From Linnemannia elongata (taxonomy: Eukaryota; Mortierellomycota; Mortierellomycetes; Mortierellales; Mortierellaceae), in the NCBI GenBank assembly GCA_036320915.1, contig JAXBDG010000007.1, positions 930,001-994,000 on the forward strand: a DNA stretch of 64,000 nucleotides. The letters are read 5' to 3'. The position numbers and the translations under genes were made by a program. The notes under the pieces were generated by a model, which searched no databases, had not been told where the DNA came from, and saw only the letters and a program-made list of their open reading frames with translations. This document shows positions 22,469-35,480 of this stretch, in pieces (positions within the stretch are counted from its first letter, which is position 1; each line of letters opens with the position of its first letter).

Positions 22469-24419
22469 GATGGGCCGTGGTACTTACTCCAAGTCATCCC
22501 TTACATATGCGTCCATGTGTGCCTCTGTGATTTGCGCACTTGACAAGTCAAGAGACCACCAACCAACAGTAACAAGCAACCAACCCAACACAACAAACCA
22601 TCGCACACAATGAACGAAACAAGCGCATACCATTAATTGATTTGTACAATACTCCATCATCTTTCTTTTCTACTATTTTTTCTCTTCCTTTTTTCTTCGT
22701 CAATTAAAAACTGCAAAAAAAAAAGTTTTTTTTTTCTCCTTCATCTAATCTCGAAACTTTTTAATGTTTTGTTTGGATGTGCAACACGCGTACGAAAAGA
22801 CGCGTCTTTGATAACCCTTTTTGTTATTTTAAATGCCTCTGCTGCGAACAATGTCGTTCCTTGAAAAATGAACCCCTTCTTATCAGTGAACCGACTCATG
22901 GGAGAGAAAAGAGTGTCTGAGATCCAACTTTTTTTTTTTCTTATGCAAAGTTTCGTGGGTTGTTCTCAGGTCAGCAGACCCCTTGCTCTCTTTTATTCCC
23001 CACCCCCGATCGAACAAACACAAAAAAATATAGCCGACGACCGACAATCGACAAACAACCGACCGACCGGCGACCAACCTTGAACGAACGAAATGACCGA
23101 CGGTCGGTCGAACGGACGGATTTCAGGTTCATAAACCATGTACTGGACTACGAACGGACAATGGATCAGCCGGTCCTGTCAGAAAACAGAACGATATGTG
23201 CATCTTGTTTATTCTTCCATGCAGATCAACGGTCAGAGCACAATAAAAAGGGTGAAGGCCGTTCGTTAGGTGTGGGGAATGGAGCCAATGCAAAAACAAG
23301 AACGATGCGTTTTATCCCCTCTTTTTCTTCGCCCCTCAGATTTGCAATGCGATATGGGATATGGAGGAGAGGGGAGGGGTAATTGCCTTTGCCGAGGAGC
23401 GGGAGAATCAGAACCATCCCAATTGGGACGGAGCCGACACCACGTTTTCCTTGGGTGTGTGAGCGATGATGTCGATGACCAGAGGTATGCATGGATAATG
23501 GTGGGGCCGAGAAGTACAGCATTTAGGATTGGCAGTTATGGGTATATATCGCTGCGCAGGGTCATTGACATAAAGGGACCGAATGAGGTTAAGGGCTAGA
23601 GAAAGTTGTGTTTAACGAACACCAGCAACTTGAATGAGTGAGATAAAGAACAAGTTTGCAGTCATCCAACCATCGATCATTTCTCAAGACCAACAAACTA
23701 CCCCCCGGATCACAGATTTGATTCGGTCCATTGTTTAGCTTTCATATGAAAACTGAAAAAGACAGAACAATAAAAATCCGAACGGCAATGAGTGTTTTGT
23801 TGTGAAAGATCGTGCATCTAAAGTAGAACGTTTTTGCACGGTGTGGATAAGACTTGCACAAGTTGTACACCGCCTCTGTTTATCTTTTTGATTTTTTGTT
23901 CGCTGAGAATGCTCACCTGGATACATGTGCAGGGGTATGTAAGGGGGGGGGGAAGAGAACAACGAAGTCAGATTAGAATGAAGGAGAGAGATATGCGCCA
24001 GGCTGGAGAGGGAGAGACACACAAGTAGAGGAAGTGTCCATGGGAAGAGAGCAGAATACAAAGAAGAGACCCCAGGAAGGAGGCAGCCGAGGCGGGGTAA
24101 TTCATTCGAATGAATGGTTATCCACATTGAAAAGGGTGTTGTGTGCGTGGCTTTCCTCATATTTTGTGATTGAGAGCATTCAACTCGTTCACTCTCCTTC
24201 ACAACCCACAACTGAAGGCAATAAAAGCCCCTTTGTTTTGGTTGCTTTTCTCTTTTTTCTTTTCTTCGTTATCTCTTTATCAACTCTCTCTCTCTCTCTC
24301 CCTCTCTTTCTTACTCTCATTCTCACTCCTTCCATTTTACATCTTCTCTTCTTTCTACTTCAACACACAACACTCGTAGACACCCCCTCCTTCCGTACAT
24401 ACTCTTCATTCATACAAAA
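22469..24419. other. Intergenic between PP4 and malate dehydrogenase genes
   Basis: The interval holds the PP4 3' UTR, a patch rich in GACC/CGGTCG (23030-23125), and, at 24240-24400, a CT-rich leader just before the malate dehydrogenase start. Frames such as 22960-23382 (+) have no protein-like features. Nothing else seen. Confidence 0.5.
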
Positions 24420-26180
24420 ATGGTCAAAGGTATGCCCTCTTTCTCTCTCACCCCCCGTTCCTCCCCTGTCTCTCTGCGTGTGCCTGCATGAAAACGAGAA
24501 ATCCTGTCATCTGCCAAGCGAACAAAGCATTGTCTCTCGTTCATTCTTAGTTTCTCACACGCTCGCTCTTTTGGCAGTTGTTGCCGATATGAACGTCCTG
24601 TCCGTTGAAAGATCATTTCTAACCGCGTTTACTTTTCACCACGTTCTGAACAATCGAACAAAAATAGTCGTTGTTTGTGGTGCTGCTGGTGGAATCGGTC
24701 AGCCCTTGTCTCTGTTGCTGAAGCAGTCGGACCTGATCTCGCACTTAGCTCTCTACGATATCGTGAATGCTGCCGGAGTGGCTGCGGATCTGTCGCATAT
24801 CAACACTGCCTCTAAAGTAACAGGACATGTTGGCAAAGATGCCTTGGCAGAGGCCCTCAGTGGTGCTCATACTGTTGTCATCCCTGCTGGAGTTCCCCGT
24901 AAGCCTGGCATGACACGAGATGATCTCTTCAAGGTAAACATTCATTTGGTGATAGCATATGTCATTCGGAAACAGGAAGCAGCGAGATGAAGCAGCAAGA
25001 AGAAGGAGATGGCGTGTACTGTTCGTGTTGATTTGAAGACACACGTCGCCTTAAACACCACACATCACCAGAACACCCAATTGTTTTTTTTCTCTCGTCT
25101 CCTTTCCCCGCTTCATCCAAGACCATCTCTTTAACACTTTCCGCATTTTTTTCGAACGTTACGAATGACAATAGGTCAATGCCGGGATTGTGCGTGATCT
25201 TGCGGAGGCGTGCGCTAAACATTGCCCCAAGGCCTTTATTCTCGTCATCTCGAACCCTGTCAACTCGACTGTGCCCATTGTGTGCGAGGTCTTCAAGAAG
25301 GCCGGAGTTTTTGATCCAAGAAAGTAAGTGTTTTTGACCATGAGATAACAACAAGATTTACGGCTCATGTTTTTTTCTGTTCTTTCCTTTTCCACACATT
25401 ACACATTACACATCTTTTCATTCGTTGGACTGAACGAACTGTGTACACTGCCCATGTGTCCACATGTGCTGGTGTGGAGGTGTGGAGGAAGATTTTTTTT
25501 TCTTATTTTCCAGTACGCGTCAGTGAGTGACCAACCGACCGAGTCGATGAACCAATTGAATGTCACACTGACACTCCCTCCTCTTCTTGTTCTTGTCAAT
25601 CGTTATCTTTAGAGTATTTGGTGTCACTACTCTCGATGTCGTCCGTTCATCAACCTTTGTCAACCACATCAAGCCCCAGTTCGAGCCCCAGTCCAACAGG
25701 ATCACCGTCGTCGGCGGACACAGTGGCGCGACCATCGTCCCTATCCTCTCTCAGATCAAGCAGGTTACCTTCACACCCGAGGAGATTAAGGCCCTTACTC
25801 ACCGTATCCAATTCGGAGGCGACGAGGTCGTCAAGGCCAAGGACGGCGCAGGATCCGCCACCCTCTCGATGGCCTATGCCGGTGCGCGTTTCACTACTTC
25901 CCTCCTGGAGGCTTCTGTCAGAGGCAAACGCGGTTTAGTCGAGTCAACCTATATCCACTTGAAGGGCAACGCTGGCGCAGAGTGGAACGCACGCTCGACT
26001 GGGTTGGAGTATTTCGCTCAGGATGTCGAGTTGGGCCCCGAGGGTGTTGCCAATGTGTTGGCGTTGCCGGATCTGTCGGCCGAAGAGAAGGCGTTAGTCA
26101 AGATTGCTATTGGTGAGCTCAAAGGGAACATTACCAAGGGCGTTGACTTTGTCATCGCTCTCCCTGCCGCCAAACTGTAA
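24420..26180 (+). CDS. MDH: Malate dehydrogenase, mitochondrial/peroxisomal type with C-terminal AKL
   Basis: NAD-dependent interconversion of malate and oxaloacetate. Exons 24420-24429, 24668-24933, 25175-25323 and 25613-26180 give 330 aa starting [15 protein letters not shown]. The NAD-binding glycine loop (GAAGGIG, residues 8-14), substrate Arg region [26 protein letters not shown] and the catalytic His in [10 protein letters not shown] are present. The sequence type is the mitochondrial/glyoxysomal group, but no transit peptide precedes the Rossmann fold. The last three residues, AKL, fit the peroxisomal PTS1 consensus, so a peroxisomal enzyme serving beta-oxidation and the glyoxylate cycle is likely. 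The first exon codes only three residues. A second, stronger-looking acceptor at 24577 is also in frame and would add 30 residues (see findings). Confidence 0.93.
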
Positions 26181-27228
26181 AAAGTAGTCTTTGCGTCTCA
26201 AGCACGTTTTAGTTCTCGGTGTGTAGTTTGTAGAGGTGATGTGTTTCTTTTTTTTTTTTTTTTTGGTCAGTTTACTCTCCTTTCCTTTTGCGCTTCTCCG
26301 ATACCCAGCTTGTCCTCTTTTTTACTAATACTTCGACGAAGTAGGGAATGACGGCAACCTTTTTTTTTCTTTCACGAGAGAGCGAGCATATTGTACTTTT
26401 ACGCCTTTCTTCTTTTTCTTTCTTTTGAATAAAAGCACCTAAACGACCACGATCAAAGTGGCAAAAAGATACTCCATTTCTTGGTTGTGCCAGCCCATGT
26501 TGTTTCGTGTTCTTGTGTATCTGTGCTAAGTGTGTGACAAAGAAAAAAGACATGTTTATATTTATGTGTAGTTGTGTGCAATGAAGCAAGCAAGCAAGCA
26601 AGCAAGGGTTCAACTGCCTCTTGCCTCTGGATACAGTTGTCGATGTCCAAGAATGGCGACTACAGAACAGCAAACAACCTTTATTAAACAATGAGCGGGC
26701 TGTGAAGTATGTATACCATGGACCATTCAAGGCTCGCCATTTTTTAATATCCAATGCACCCTTGAATAGAACAAGAAAGAGCTAACCACCAAGCAACCAA
26801 CCAAGGCGCCACTATCGCTTCGTATTCTCATGCTTCATCACACCTTTCACCTTACTCTGCCTCATCACAACACATCACTCGACAAGCACAACAAGAACCT
26901 AATCACGCTCTCCCTACTTCGCAGACACACCATACCTTCTCTGTCCACCCCCCTTTTTTATCCCTCCTCAGCTGCTTCTTCCTCTTCTTCCTCGTCCTCC
27001 TCCTTCGTTCTCATTCCCTTTTTTATTATTCCTCTTTGCCTCTTCCCCCCTCGTTCCTCGCCATTACTTTTCACTCTGTCTCCTGTTTCCCTATTCTCCT
27101 CCATCTCACCTCTCTCTATCTCTGTCCGCCTTTCTAGCTCCCCCCTCGTCTCATTGCAAAAGGGTCCCGTTCTGCACCAAGAAGGAACACGACTCGATTC
27201 CATTCGCTGAATTCCAGAAGGACCAGCT
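26181..27228. other. Intergenic between malate dehydrogenase and LysM genes
   Basis: The stretch has the 3' UTR with a T run, an AAGC tetranucleotide repeat at 26583-26606, and a CT-rich leader (26930-27150) before the LysM start. No gene seen. Confidence 0.5.
26583..26606. repeat. (GCAA)n tetranucleotide repeat
   Basis: About six GCAA units in a row. Confidence 0.85.
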
Positions 27229-30200
27229 ATGGACACCACCGCAAGGTCACAGCTCTTCCTGCACGAGACTCTTGCTGATAAGCATTCTCCTCCTCTTCCG
27301 ACCAAAGGCATAACAACAGCAATAACAAAAACAAGTCTTCTTCCTTTCAAAAGCGATCCCCTCCAGACCTCTCCTCCTCCTTCTCCTCCTCTTTCCAATA
27401 ACTCTTCCGTACAGCACTTTGTCCCACCTCTCGGCCAGCAACAACAGCAGGCTCCTCTCAATCCCGGAGATCCAATGCTTCAAGTACACCATACCACCAG
27501 CCCCCACCACCCCGACCTCAACGGCTACCTCGACAACCTTACTGCCAAGAACTCTGACCGAACAGGAACAGGGCCAGGGCCAGGGATCGCCCGCAGGAAC
27601 GTCATCATATCCCCTTCCTCTCCAGCCCCTATTACTCCTGTCAGTCCCCTTCACCAGACCAAGAAGGACAAGGAGGTTCTTATGCACCATCCCCTAGGAA
27701 TCACAGCTGACCATGGTCCTCCACCTGACAATCTTGACCATGATGATGCAACTACAACACTAAGGAAAGTCAGTAAGAACACCCCTGACAGGATGCATCA
27801 ACACTGTCAACAACAACTGCAAGACAGCAGACCCGCCACCCAGGTGGCCGCCGGAGTAGTGCTCGACCATGATCCCCTTTCGACAGTCAACAATAACGAA
27901 GACACCAACAGTTTCCTCCAAGGATCAAGCGAAAGCAGCAGCAGCAATGATCCCATAAACGACCTCGCTCCTGCCATACCTAAGACAAAGCCCTTATCGC
28001 AAACTTCCAGGAAACATGATGCAGCAGTAGCCATTGGCACCATGGAAAGCAGTCAACCACCGCAGCCCTCAGAAAGAGCAGTCGCACGTTCATTGGATCC
28101 ATTACTTCAACCTATGGACTCCGATCGACGACCCCAATTGTCGTCCTCCTCCAAGCGCTCTCCTACTGCACCACCTTCTTCCTCCTCTTCGTCAAACCGC
28201 ACGACAACAAAACAGAGTCCATTGGAGCATCTATCTGATATGGGTCCTCTTGAGATAGGGCGTGGGATCGATTCTGGCGTTGCCTTGAACCATGATCCGC
28301 CAACAGACCCCGTCGTCAACAATGTCCGCAGGATATCGACATCCGATTCTTTGTCCGATCCGTTCCTTCGTGATCCTTCAACATCGACGCTAGTATCGGG
28401 GATTAGCACATTGTCATCCAACTCGACTGTCGCGACATTGACCGACCAAGGACGAACTGAAAACGATCATGGGGCTGAGGGTTCGTCGTGGAGTGGCGAT
28501 CATCCGCTGTTGTTCGACTACACCGCAGAACCAGAGTCCATTGATGACAATAGTTATCATAGTCACGGGTTCTCCTCAAGACATCCTCATGATTACTCGA
28601 CAGCATCGCGGCACAAAGGGCACACATTGAGTCTGGGCACTACTCAGGATCCAACACCGCTTCAAGATTCAGAGATATCTTTCTTTGCGTCAGGATCAAA
28701 TGCGCGTAGAAGGCGGAATGGGCCAAAGGGAGCAGAGGAGAGGAGTTGGACATCTCATAAAGATAAGGACAAGGATATCAAGCAGAGCAGTGGACTAGAA
28801 CCTGGGGGGAAACGAGTCATCATCCATCAAGTCACCACCACCGATACGCTGGCCGGCATTGCGCTGAACTATGGGATCCAGGTGAGTGTTAGGACTGATG
28901 TGTGTACGAATGGGATGACTTGCAATCTTCCGACACTATGTACACCACAACAGTAAGCTGATGGACATATTGTCATTGTGGTTGCGCTCTAGGTGTCGAT
29001 ACTGAAGAAATCCAACAAGCTGTGGACCAACGACTCCATTCACACTCGAAAATACCTATATATACCCTTTGAGGAATGCTTGGTGGCGCGCCAGCCTGGA
29101 GTTGTCATGGATGAAACCAGTCAGTCAATCATGCTTCCGCAAAGAGTTCAGCCAGCTCATGAGCGCACTGGATCATCAGTTCCTGAGACTCCGTTCCACG
29201 GAGCACGGTCGTCGTCGTTTTCTGGTTCGCCGCTCTCTGAGCATGGACCAAGCCCCGGAGATCACTCGTCTCAAGCCCATCCAACACCTGATCCAACTGC
29301 TCCTTCAGGATCCGTGCCCAACTATGGATTGTCACCGCCTGCAATCTCGGCGGTAGCAGCAGGGATGTTGCCGTCATCCTCGGGACTTCTACGATCCATT
29401 CCAACTTCATCGGCATCCCTGCGTCTCGGTACCTGGAACGAGCCTAAATCGATGGTTGCGCCACCAATTTCGTCCCCTACTATGACGACCACTATGCCCA
29501 AATCGAACAACAGCCTACAGGCCCGCTCACTCTCACCACGCAGGAGCACCATCGCCTCATCATCGCTTACAGGCGCTTCTCGGGGTTCGGACGCGATAGT
29601 GTTCTCGGAGGACCTTCCAAACACCGTGGTTGTTTCGCCATCCATGACGCATGAGGCATTGGCTGCGCGGTTCAAAGAGATGGAGTTTGTGTCGAATGAG
29701 CAGCACCAACGGAAGACATTGTCAGCAGAGCAGGAACTTCGGACGAACCCGATCCATCAACGTCATAGGACAACCGATCTTCGACAATATGCGCATCTCC
29801 AACAACACCAACAGAAACAGCAGCAGCAGCAGCAACAATTAGATTCTGGCCGTAACTCGATTGCTTCATCCGCTGCAGGGTCAAGGCGGGCATCGGTCGA
29901 ACTTGGTGCGAGCGAGGATGCGATGAGCAGTGCAGGTGGTCTTTCAAGTAGGAGAGGGTCGAGTTTTGCTCAACATGAGCTAGGGTCGCCTGGAACCCTT
30001 GGAGACAACCCAGCCATTGAAGAAGAGTCAGAATATATGGGGACCAAGGACGAGGAGTTTGTTAATTTTGGCCATCAACAATACATCTACGAGTCGGACG
30101 ACATGCGGCCAGGCGGAGGGCAAAGCGGACATGGATCGCAGCCGTCGGAGAGGTATGAGGCAGGTGACCCGGAGTGGACCCAGCGGCGTCAAGAGGTTGT

Positions 30201-31293
30201 GACTGTTCCTGCAGGTCTACTGTCGTTCTTCCCATCGCCAGAGCACTCCAAGAAACTGGAGACGCCCCAGTCGATCTCCAAGTTGCAGAACCGGATGGAC
30301 AGTTACCACACTGGGTCACTATCGTCATCGTCAACTACTGGGTCGGGCAGCAGTCCTCGAGGCACTTTCCAAGACAGACAGGGCGAATCAGCCATTAGGT
30401 CCAAGGGAAGAGCCGCTCTGAGCGGTGATACATTTCAGGCTCCTACATCGGCCACTTTCACCTCAGCTCCACTATCTTCGTCATCAACACCAACAACAAC
30501 GCCGACTGGGACAGGAGCAGGAGCTGGAATAACGGCGCCAACAAGGCCGTCGACTGCTAATAATACTCCTTCCAACACTGTCCGAGTCCATCAAAAACCT
30601 TACAACAGCCAGAACTGGTCGCTTATGGGGGAGACTCTGGTGGATGACCTGCTCGGTGCTGTCCGCAGCAAGTTGGCGATTGCGAGGCGGATGTATGACT
30701 TTACCACGTTTGGATTTGGTACTCTTGGAGGGGGTGGCGGTGGCGGGTACAGCAAGGATAGCAGTGACCCACCGGACCTTTTGCGTCGAACAAGCTCACG
30801 AGGGTCGAGGTCGAGGAGTCTTAGGAACAAGGAGTATCGATATTCTGGATCGGCAATTGAGCTGGATCAGGCAATTGCTGGGTCTATGGCGAAGAGGGTT
30901 GTGAAGACGACGGTTGTGCATCGAATGCCATCTTCTTCTACGGTAGCAGCATCGAATGGATTTGACTCTTCGGAGGGTCATAAGTCTCCGCGAAGCGTGC
31001 GGCGGAAACCCAGCGCGGGGAGCAGCGGCGGTGGTGGTGGACATGGACGAGGGGCAAGTAGTGGGAGTACCACGAGTGTTGGAAGTGGCGGCGGAAGTAC
31101 TCGGAAACGATCGCTCCGATCGTCGAACCCGGTCAACCATCCAGCATTGATGGCGCTTGTGAATGAGTTGGACAAGGACAAGAAGGACAAGGAACGAGAG
31201 GAGCAAGAAAAGAAGGCGACAGCGGCTGTTGCAGTGGTGGGTGAGAGTGGTGACTCGCCTGTTGTAGATATTCTATCTACATCGTTCTCATAG
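27229..31293 (+). CDS. Large LysM-domain protein, probably intracellular
   Basis: Two exons, 27229-28881 and 28993-31293, give about 1,317 aa. An in-frame TGA at 27208 fixes the start unless there is an upstream intron. There is no signal peptide or membrane segment. The only domain I recognise is one LysM, residues about 527-573 (HQVTTTDTLAGIALNYGIQ joined across the intron to VSILKKSNKLW), with the typical TLxGIAxxYG core. The rest is Ser/Pro/Thr/Gln-rich and probably disordered, with a short possibly folded stretch near the C-terminus (NWSLMGETLVDDLLGAV...) and a Lys/Glu-rich tail. Secreted fungal LysM effectors bind chitin; lack of a signal peptide argues this one belongs to the cytosolic LysM group instead. 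Function unknown. Confidence 0.85.
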
Positions 31294-31426
31294 AGCTCTC
31301 ATCTTTGTAAATACATTCCTCTTTTTTATATTCAATGTTCAACAATGGGACAAACACAATAAATGAATGGTGCATTTTTTGGTGTCTATGCGAGCAGCGC
31401 TTTCTTCAAGTTCACTGTGCTGGTTT

Positions 31427-31459
<33 letters not shown>

Positions 31460-34400
31460 CTCTTGATCATAACTTTCTACGTCAACGTGGTGGTTGAGAC
31501 GCCTTGACCCTTGTTTGGTGTAGGCGCGTGGTTGCTTCATCTGTAGAAATCTAGCTTCGCTATCAGTCAAATGACTACCGATCGATCGCATGGTCTCTCA
31601 TCATAGGAGAGACGAAAGGTACACACACAATCAATGAGAGACTTTTTGAAGGATCAGATTATTGATGTTTGATCACACCTTCTGCCCTATCTTCAATTGA
31701 TCATTGGTTTGTGTGGCGATGTTTTCGACAGGTCATCTATCCGCGCCCAACTCCATATAGTGACGGGCACGTTAAACAACAGGAATGAGAGGTAGGGAAT
31801 AAGCAGGTGAAGATGGAAGAGGAGGAGAAGACAGAAGGGTATGTGAGAGAATGTATGTTTGCAAAAAGACGCATTTTGCCGACGAATTGAGTGTGAGAGA
31901 CAGGGGGGTGAACGAGAACAAGCGAAGTGAGGTGAGTGGGTGAGGGCGCTGCTAGTTCAACAACGTTAGGAGACCACGAGATGCACGTTGACATCATCGG
32001 TCTCCCTTTTTTTTTTTTTATTTGTGTGTTTTGTGTGTGTTCCCTGACCGAATTGTTTTCGTTTCCCTTTGCTGATCCTTTTTTTTTTTTTTTCCTTGAA
32101 GGGGCTGAATGAACCATGAACAATGACCAAGAAAGGACGTGAACACTGCAAGTAGGTAACATCTCCTAATATGCGAACAAAGTGAGCTTGTTCCTGTTTA
32201 TCTTTTTTTTTACTCAGCAGCAGCACATGGGAGTGCAAAGCACAAAGGAGAAAAAAAATCAAAGAAAAAAAAAAGAGTCGAAAGAAACCTTCGAATGAGG
32301 CATTTCTTTTACGCTTTTCTTGTTTTCCTTTCATCGAATTGACCCCCCCCCCCCTAAGAAAGACTTCCTTTGCGCCCTTTGCATTTTTGTTGTTGTGGCA
32401 CAAAGAGAAAAGAAAAACAAATAACAAGAAAACATAGCAAAACAGTTGGATCGTGATAGACTGTCGAAGGAAGTATCCCGCTGGTGCTTGTTATTGCTTC
32501 TCTTTTTTTTTTATTATTATTGGTGTTGCTCCCTTTCTCTGGTATGATTTTTTTTTTTTTACTTTCGCGGGTTCGGAGGGGATTTGGATCATTATCTTTT
32601 TTTCCCGCCTGTCAATGTCCAATGTCCCTTTGTCTTGCTTCTATTGAGATGTCTTGTCTTATCCTGTCCTGTCCTAACCCCTGTTCTTGCCCTGCTTCCT
32701 TCATCTCCTCTTCTTCCCTGACCCTCGAATTGAAAGTGGAAGAGTGAGAAGGAAGGTATGAAAGAAAGGAGAAGGGAGGGAGGCGCGATTTTTCTTACTG
32801 GCTGGATGAAAAAAAACAGGGCGGGGTTGGCTGAGAGAAGAGACGAGAAGAGGGGCAAGGCAATCAAGATGGTTACACGACTTTAGTGTTTTTTTAGCTA
32901 CACTTCGTTTGTTTGGTTGTAATCTGCTGCTCCAAATTGAAGAGTATTTTTCTTTTCTTTGGTATGGCGCTCACATTTCGATCGAAAGGAAAAGTAGAAA
33001 GGGAAGAAGAGAAGCGTACAGTTGTGTACCTTGGTGGTGGTGTTAGTGAAAGCGATGGATTGAAAAGGAGAAAAATAATCCCTCACAAAGATTGCTCGAA
33101 ACTGAATTTTGATTACTGCCTTCAGGTCCTGTTCCTGTATCTGCTGTTATCAATTGCTGCTCTTTGCTAACAACTGCTGCCTCTTCTTGAGCTCAGGTAC
33201 AACTTTGTGGTGAAGGTGGGAGGGTAAAATGCGACATTTTGTACAATGGTTGAAAAGACGAGAAATAACCCCGCAAGGTGAGTGAATATTGAAATCAAGG
33301 GGGTGTGAGAGGAGCAGGAGAGGAAAAGGGTATAAATACTGTCCAAGGATGTGAAGAGTTGAAGAGTTCTTTTTGGATTCGTGGCTCACTTGTCCCTGTC
33401 CTAAAGAATCCATCTCCCAACCTCTTTTGCTTGAAAAACGAAACGCGTAAAAATGCAACGCGCCAGAGGCCACAAGAAACGTCAAATATCCCTGAATACT
33501 TCTTGATCGATAGCCCTTCTCATGTCGTTAATGCTGATACCGTCCTTTAGTACCTCCCTTTAGGTGTATCCACTTTTTTCTTTCGCCTGTCCTTGTCCTA
33601 GGGAAGTGCTAGCACCTGAAGAAATCAAATATACATTTTTTTTAGCCATTGACCGCTGCTGAGCGCCAAAAAAAAACGAAGAAGTTTTTTTTTTACTCCG
33701 CGCGGCGGCTATGGCAACCGTGGGGTCGGAAACTCGATCAACAAAGAAAACAAAACTAACCGCTGCCACCTGCCTTTCCACTGTCCACTGGGAACAATTT
33801 TTTCTCTTGGACGTTGGTTTTTTTTCCTCATCGTTCGGACGTTTTATTACATTTGTTTATTCGTTTCGGGCTTTCGATGTCATGTCTATTTTCTTACTTT
33901 CTCACACTCTTTCAAGCTTTTGTGCGGTGCACCTCAAGCTATCATGTACCTCCATTCTCTTTCGACTCCGTTCGTTCCATAATCACTTGCTCAACTCTCT
34001 CGTTCGCTCAACTCAGAGTGTCGCCATGCTCAACGTGCTTGATTGTTTACCTTTGCTTGACTTTGTTCTTTTATTTCTCCTTGGGATGTGACGAAGCCGT
34101 TATGCGATTTGTGTGGGATGAGAGCCGAGTTGTAAAATGGTATCAGCATACTTTGCTTACAGGGTTTAGAGAGAGAGAGTTCACTCTATGCTTGATGGAA
34201 CATGCAAGGTGGAAAGGATCACGAGAGTGCACAACGAGCAAAAATAAATAACTGACTGACGAGCAGGGCTGGACAGATAGACGGACAGGCAGACGAACAG
34301 GTGGAAGGACGAAGAGGTACTCACTTGGTGTGTATGTGTGTGTATCTCGCTATTGTGGACAGACAAGAAGATAAAAACAAAAGATGCAATGGTGGAGGGC

Positions 34401-34756
34401 ATAAAATAACGATCAAATTAAATATGCCAGACGATTAACGCGCATTTAACCACGGCTCGTCTCCCTTCTTTGCTCGTCTTCGTCCTCCTGCTTTTGCTCG
34501 ATTGTCTCCTCTCTCTCACCCTCGAATGTCACATAATATGCCCGTGGGCTTTTTCTGCTTAAGGTCGTCTGAGGCGTGGATGGGAGCGCCGGAGAGGGGT
34601 GAGATTGAGAGGGTGAAAGGAAGACACACTCTAGATTTTCGGGGACGGCACAGGTCATAAGAAAATAGATGGCATCATAAGGGAGATGGAAGAAAGAGGG
34701 AATAGTTTGGTTGGCCCTGAATCGATAATAAACTTGTGGTCCAATTGCTATCTCTC

Positions 34757-35149
34757 TTAGTGAGGTTTACACATATGATCGCTTTGTTGTTGGTGATGGA
34801 GTTGTTTAGAAGGTAAAGAATCGTCCAAAGAAGAACGACGGGATGGTGGTGCATTTCTGCTCGCTTCTTTTTTTGTGGTTCCAGGAACGATGGAAGACGG
34901 ACGACGACGAGCTACAGAACTCCATTTTTTCTTCTTGTATCTCGAGAAGAAGGGTGTGAGAGCAGCGCCCACTATGCAAGATACCGAGCAGACAAGGAAA
35001 ATATGATTGTACCTCCTCCTCCCTTTCCTCGTTCGTTGTTTGCGGGACATGGAAGAAGGAGGAGCACCCATTTGCTTCCTTGTTTCTTTTTTGTGTTTCG
35101 TCCATGCCAATGCGAGTAATCCGTTCAAGAAAAAGAAATAGAAGATATA
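34757..35149 (-). CDS. Weak candidate: C-terminal part of a small membrane protein
   Basis: A minus-strand frame without its own ATG. It has two hydrophobic segments (around YIFYFFFLNGLLALAW and IFLVCSVSCIVGAALTPFF) separated and followed by Lys/Arg-rich stretches, ending SDHMCKPH. It could be a last exon, but I found no convincing upstream exon and recognise no family. It may be chance. Confidence 0.15.
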   Translation of the reverse strand, partial: YIFYFFFLNGLLALAWTKHKKETRKQMGAPPSSMSRKQRTRKGRRRYNHIFLVCSVSCIVGAALTPFFSRYKKKKWSSVARRRPSSIVPGTTKKEASRNAPPSRRSSLDDSLPSKQLHHQQQSDHMCKPH

Positions 35150-35436
35150 CGAGTGGAGACATACATCATGTTCTCAAATCCCAATGGCAACGTGTAATGC
35201 GTTGTGTTTTGTGTGCGACCTAGCTGTCCATCATCTGTTCACACACTTTTTTTTTTCTTTCTCTTCGACTTCTCTCCAGTTCAGCCTGCCCTCGGCGAGC
35301 GAGCAATAGAGCAGCAGAATGTTGATGACATGTAGTTAGGTAGTTTGTCCGTTGTTTTTGAATTGACAAAAAGGTCCGCTCTTTTTTTTTTTTTTTTTCA
35401 GAGAGCAACGAAAAAATGCTAATAGGTAGCCAGTGC

Positions 35437-35480
35437 CACACACACACACACACTCTCTCTCTCTCTCTCTCTCTCTCTCT
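35437..35480. repeat. (CA)n-(CT)n compound microsatellite
   Basis: About eight CA units followed by about fourteen CT units. Confidence 0.9.

Noticed and set aside
22960..23382. 140-codon plus frame between PP4 and malate dehydrogenase
   Set aside because: Composition follows GACC-type repeats; no domain.
24034..24990. 318-codon ORF overlapping the malate dehydrogenase start
   Set aside because: It is the CT-rich leader and intron 1 read through in frame with exon 2; its upstream part has no protein character. The possible short isoform is reported separately.
34446..34658. 70-codon minus frame near the weak membrane-protein candidate
   Set aside because: No convincing join to neighbouring frames and no recognised motif.
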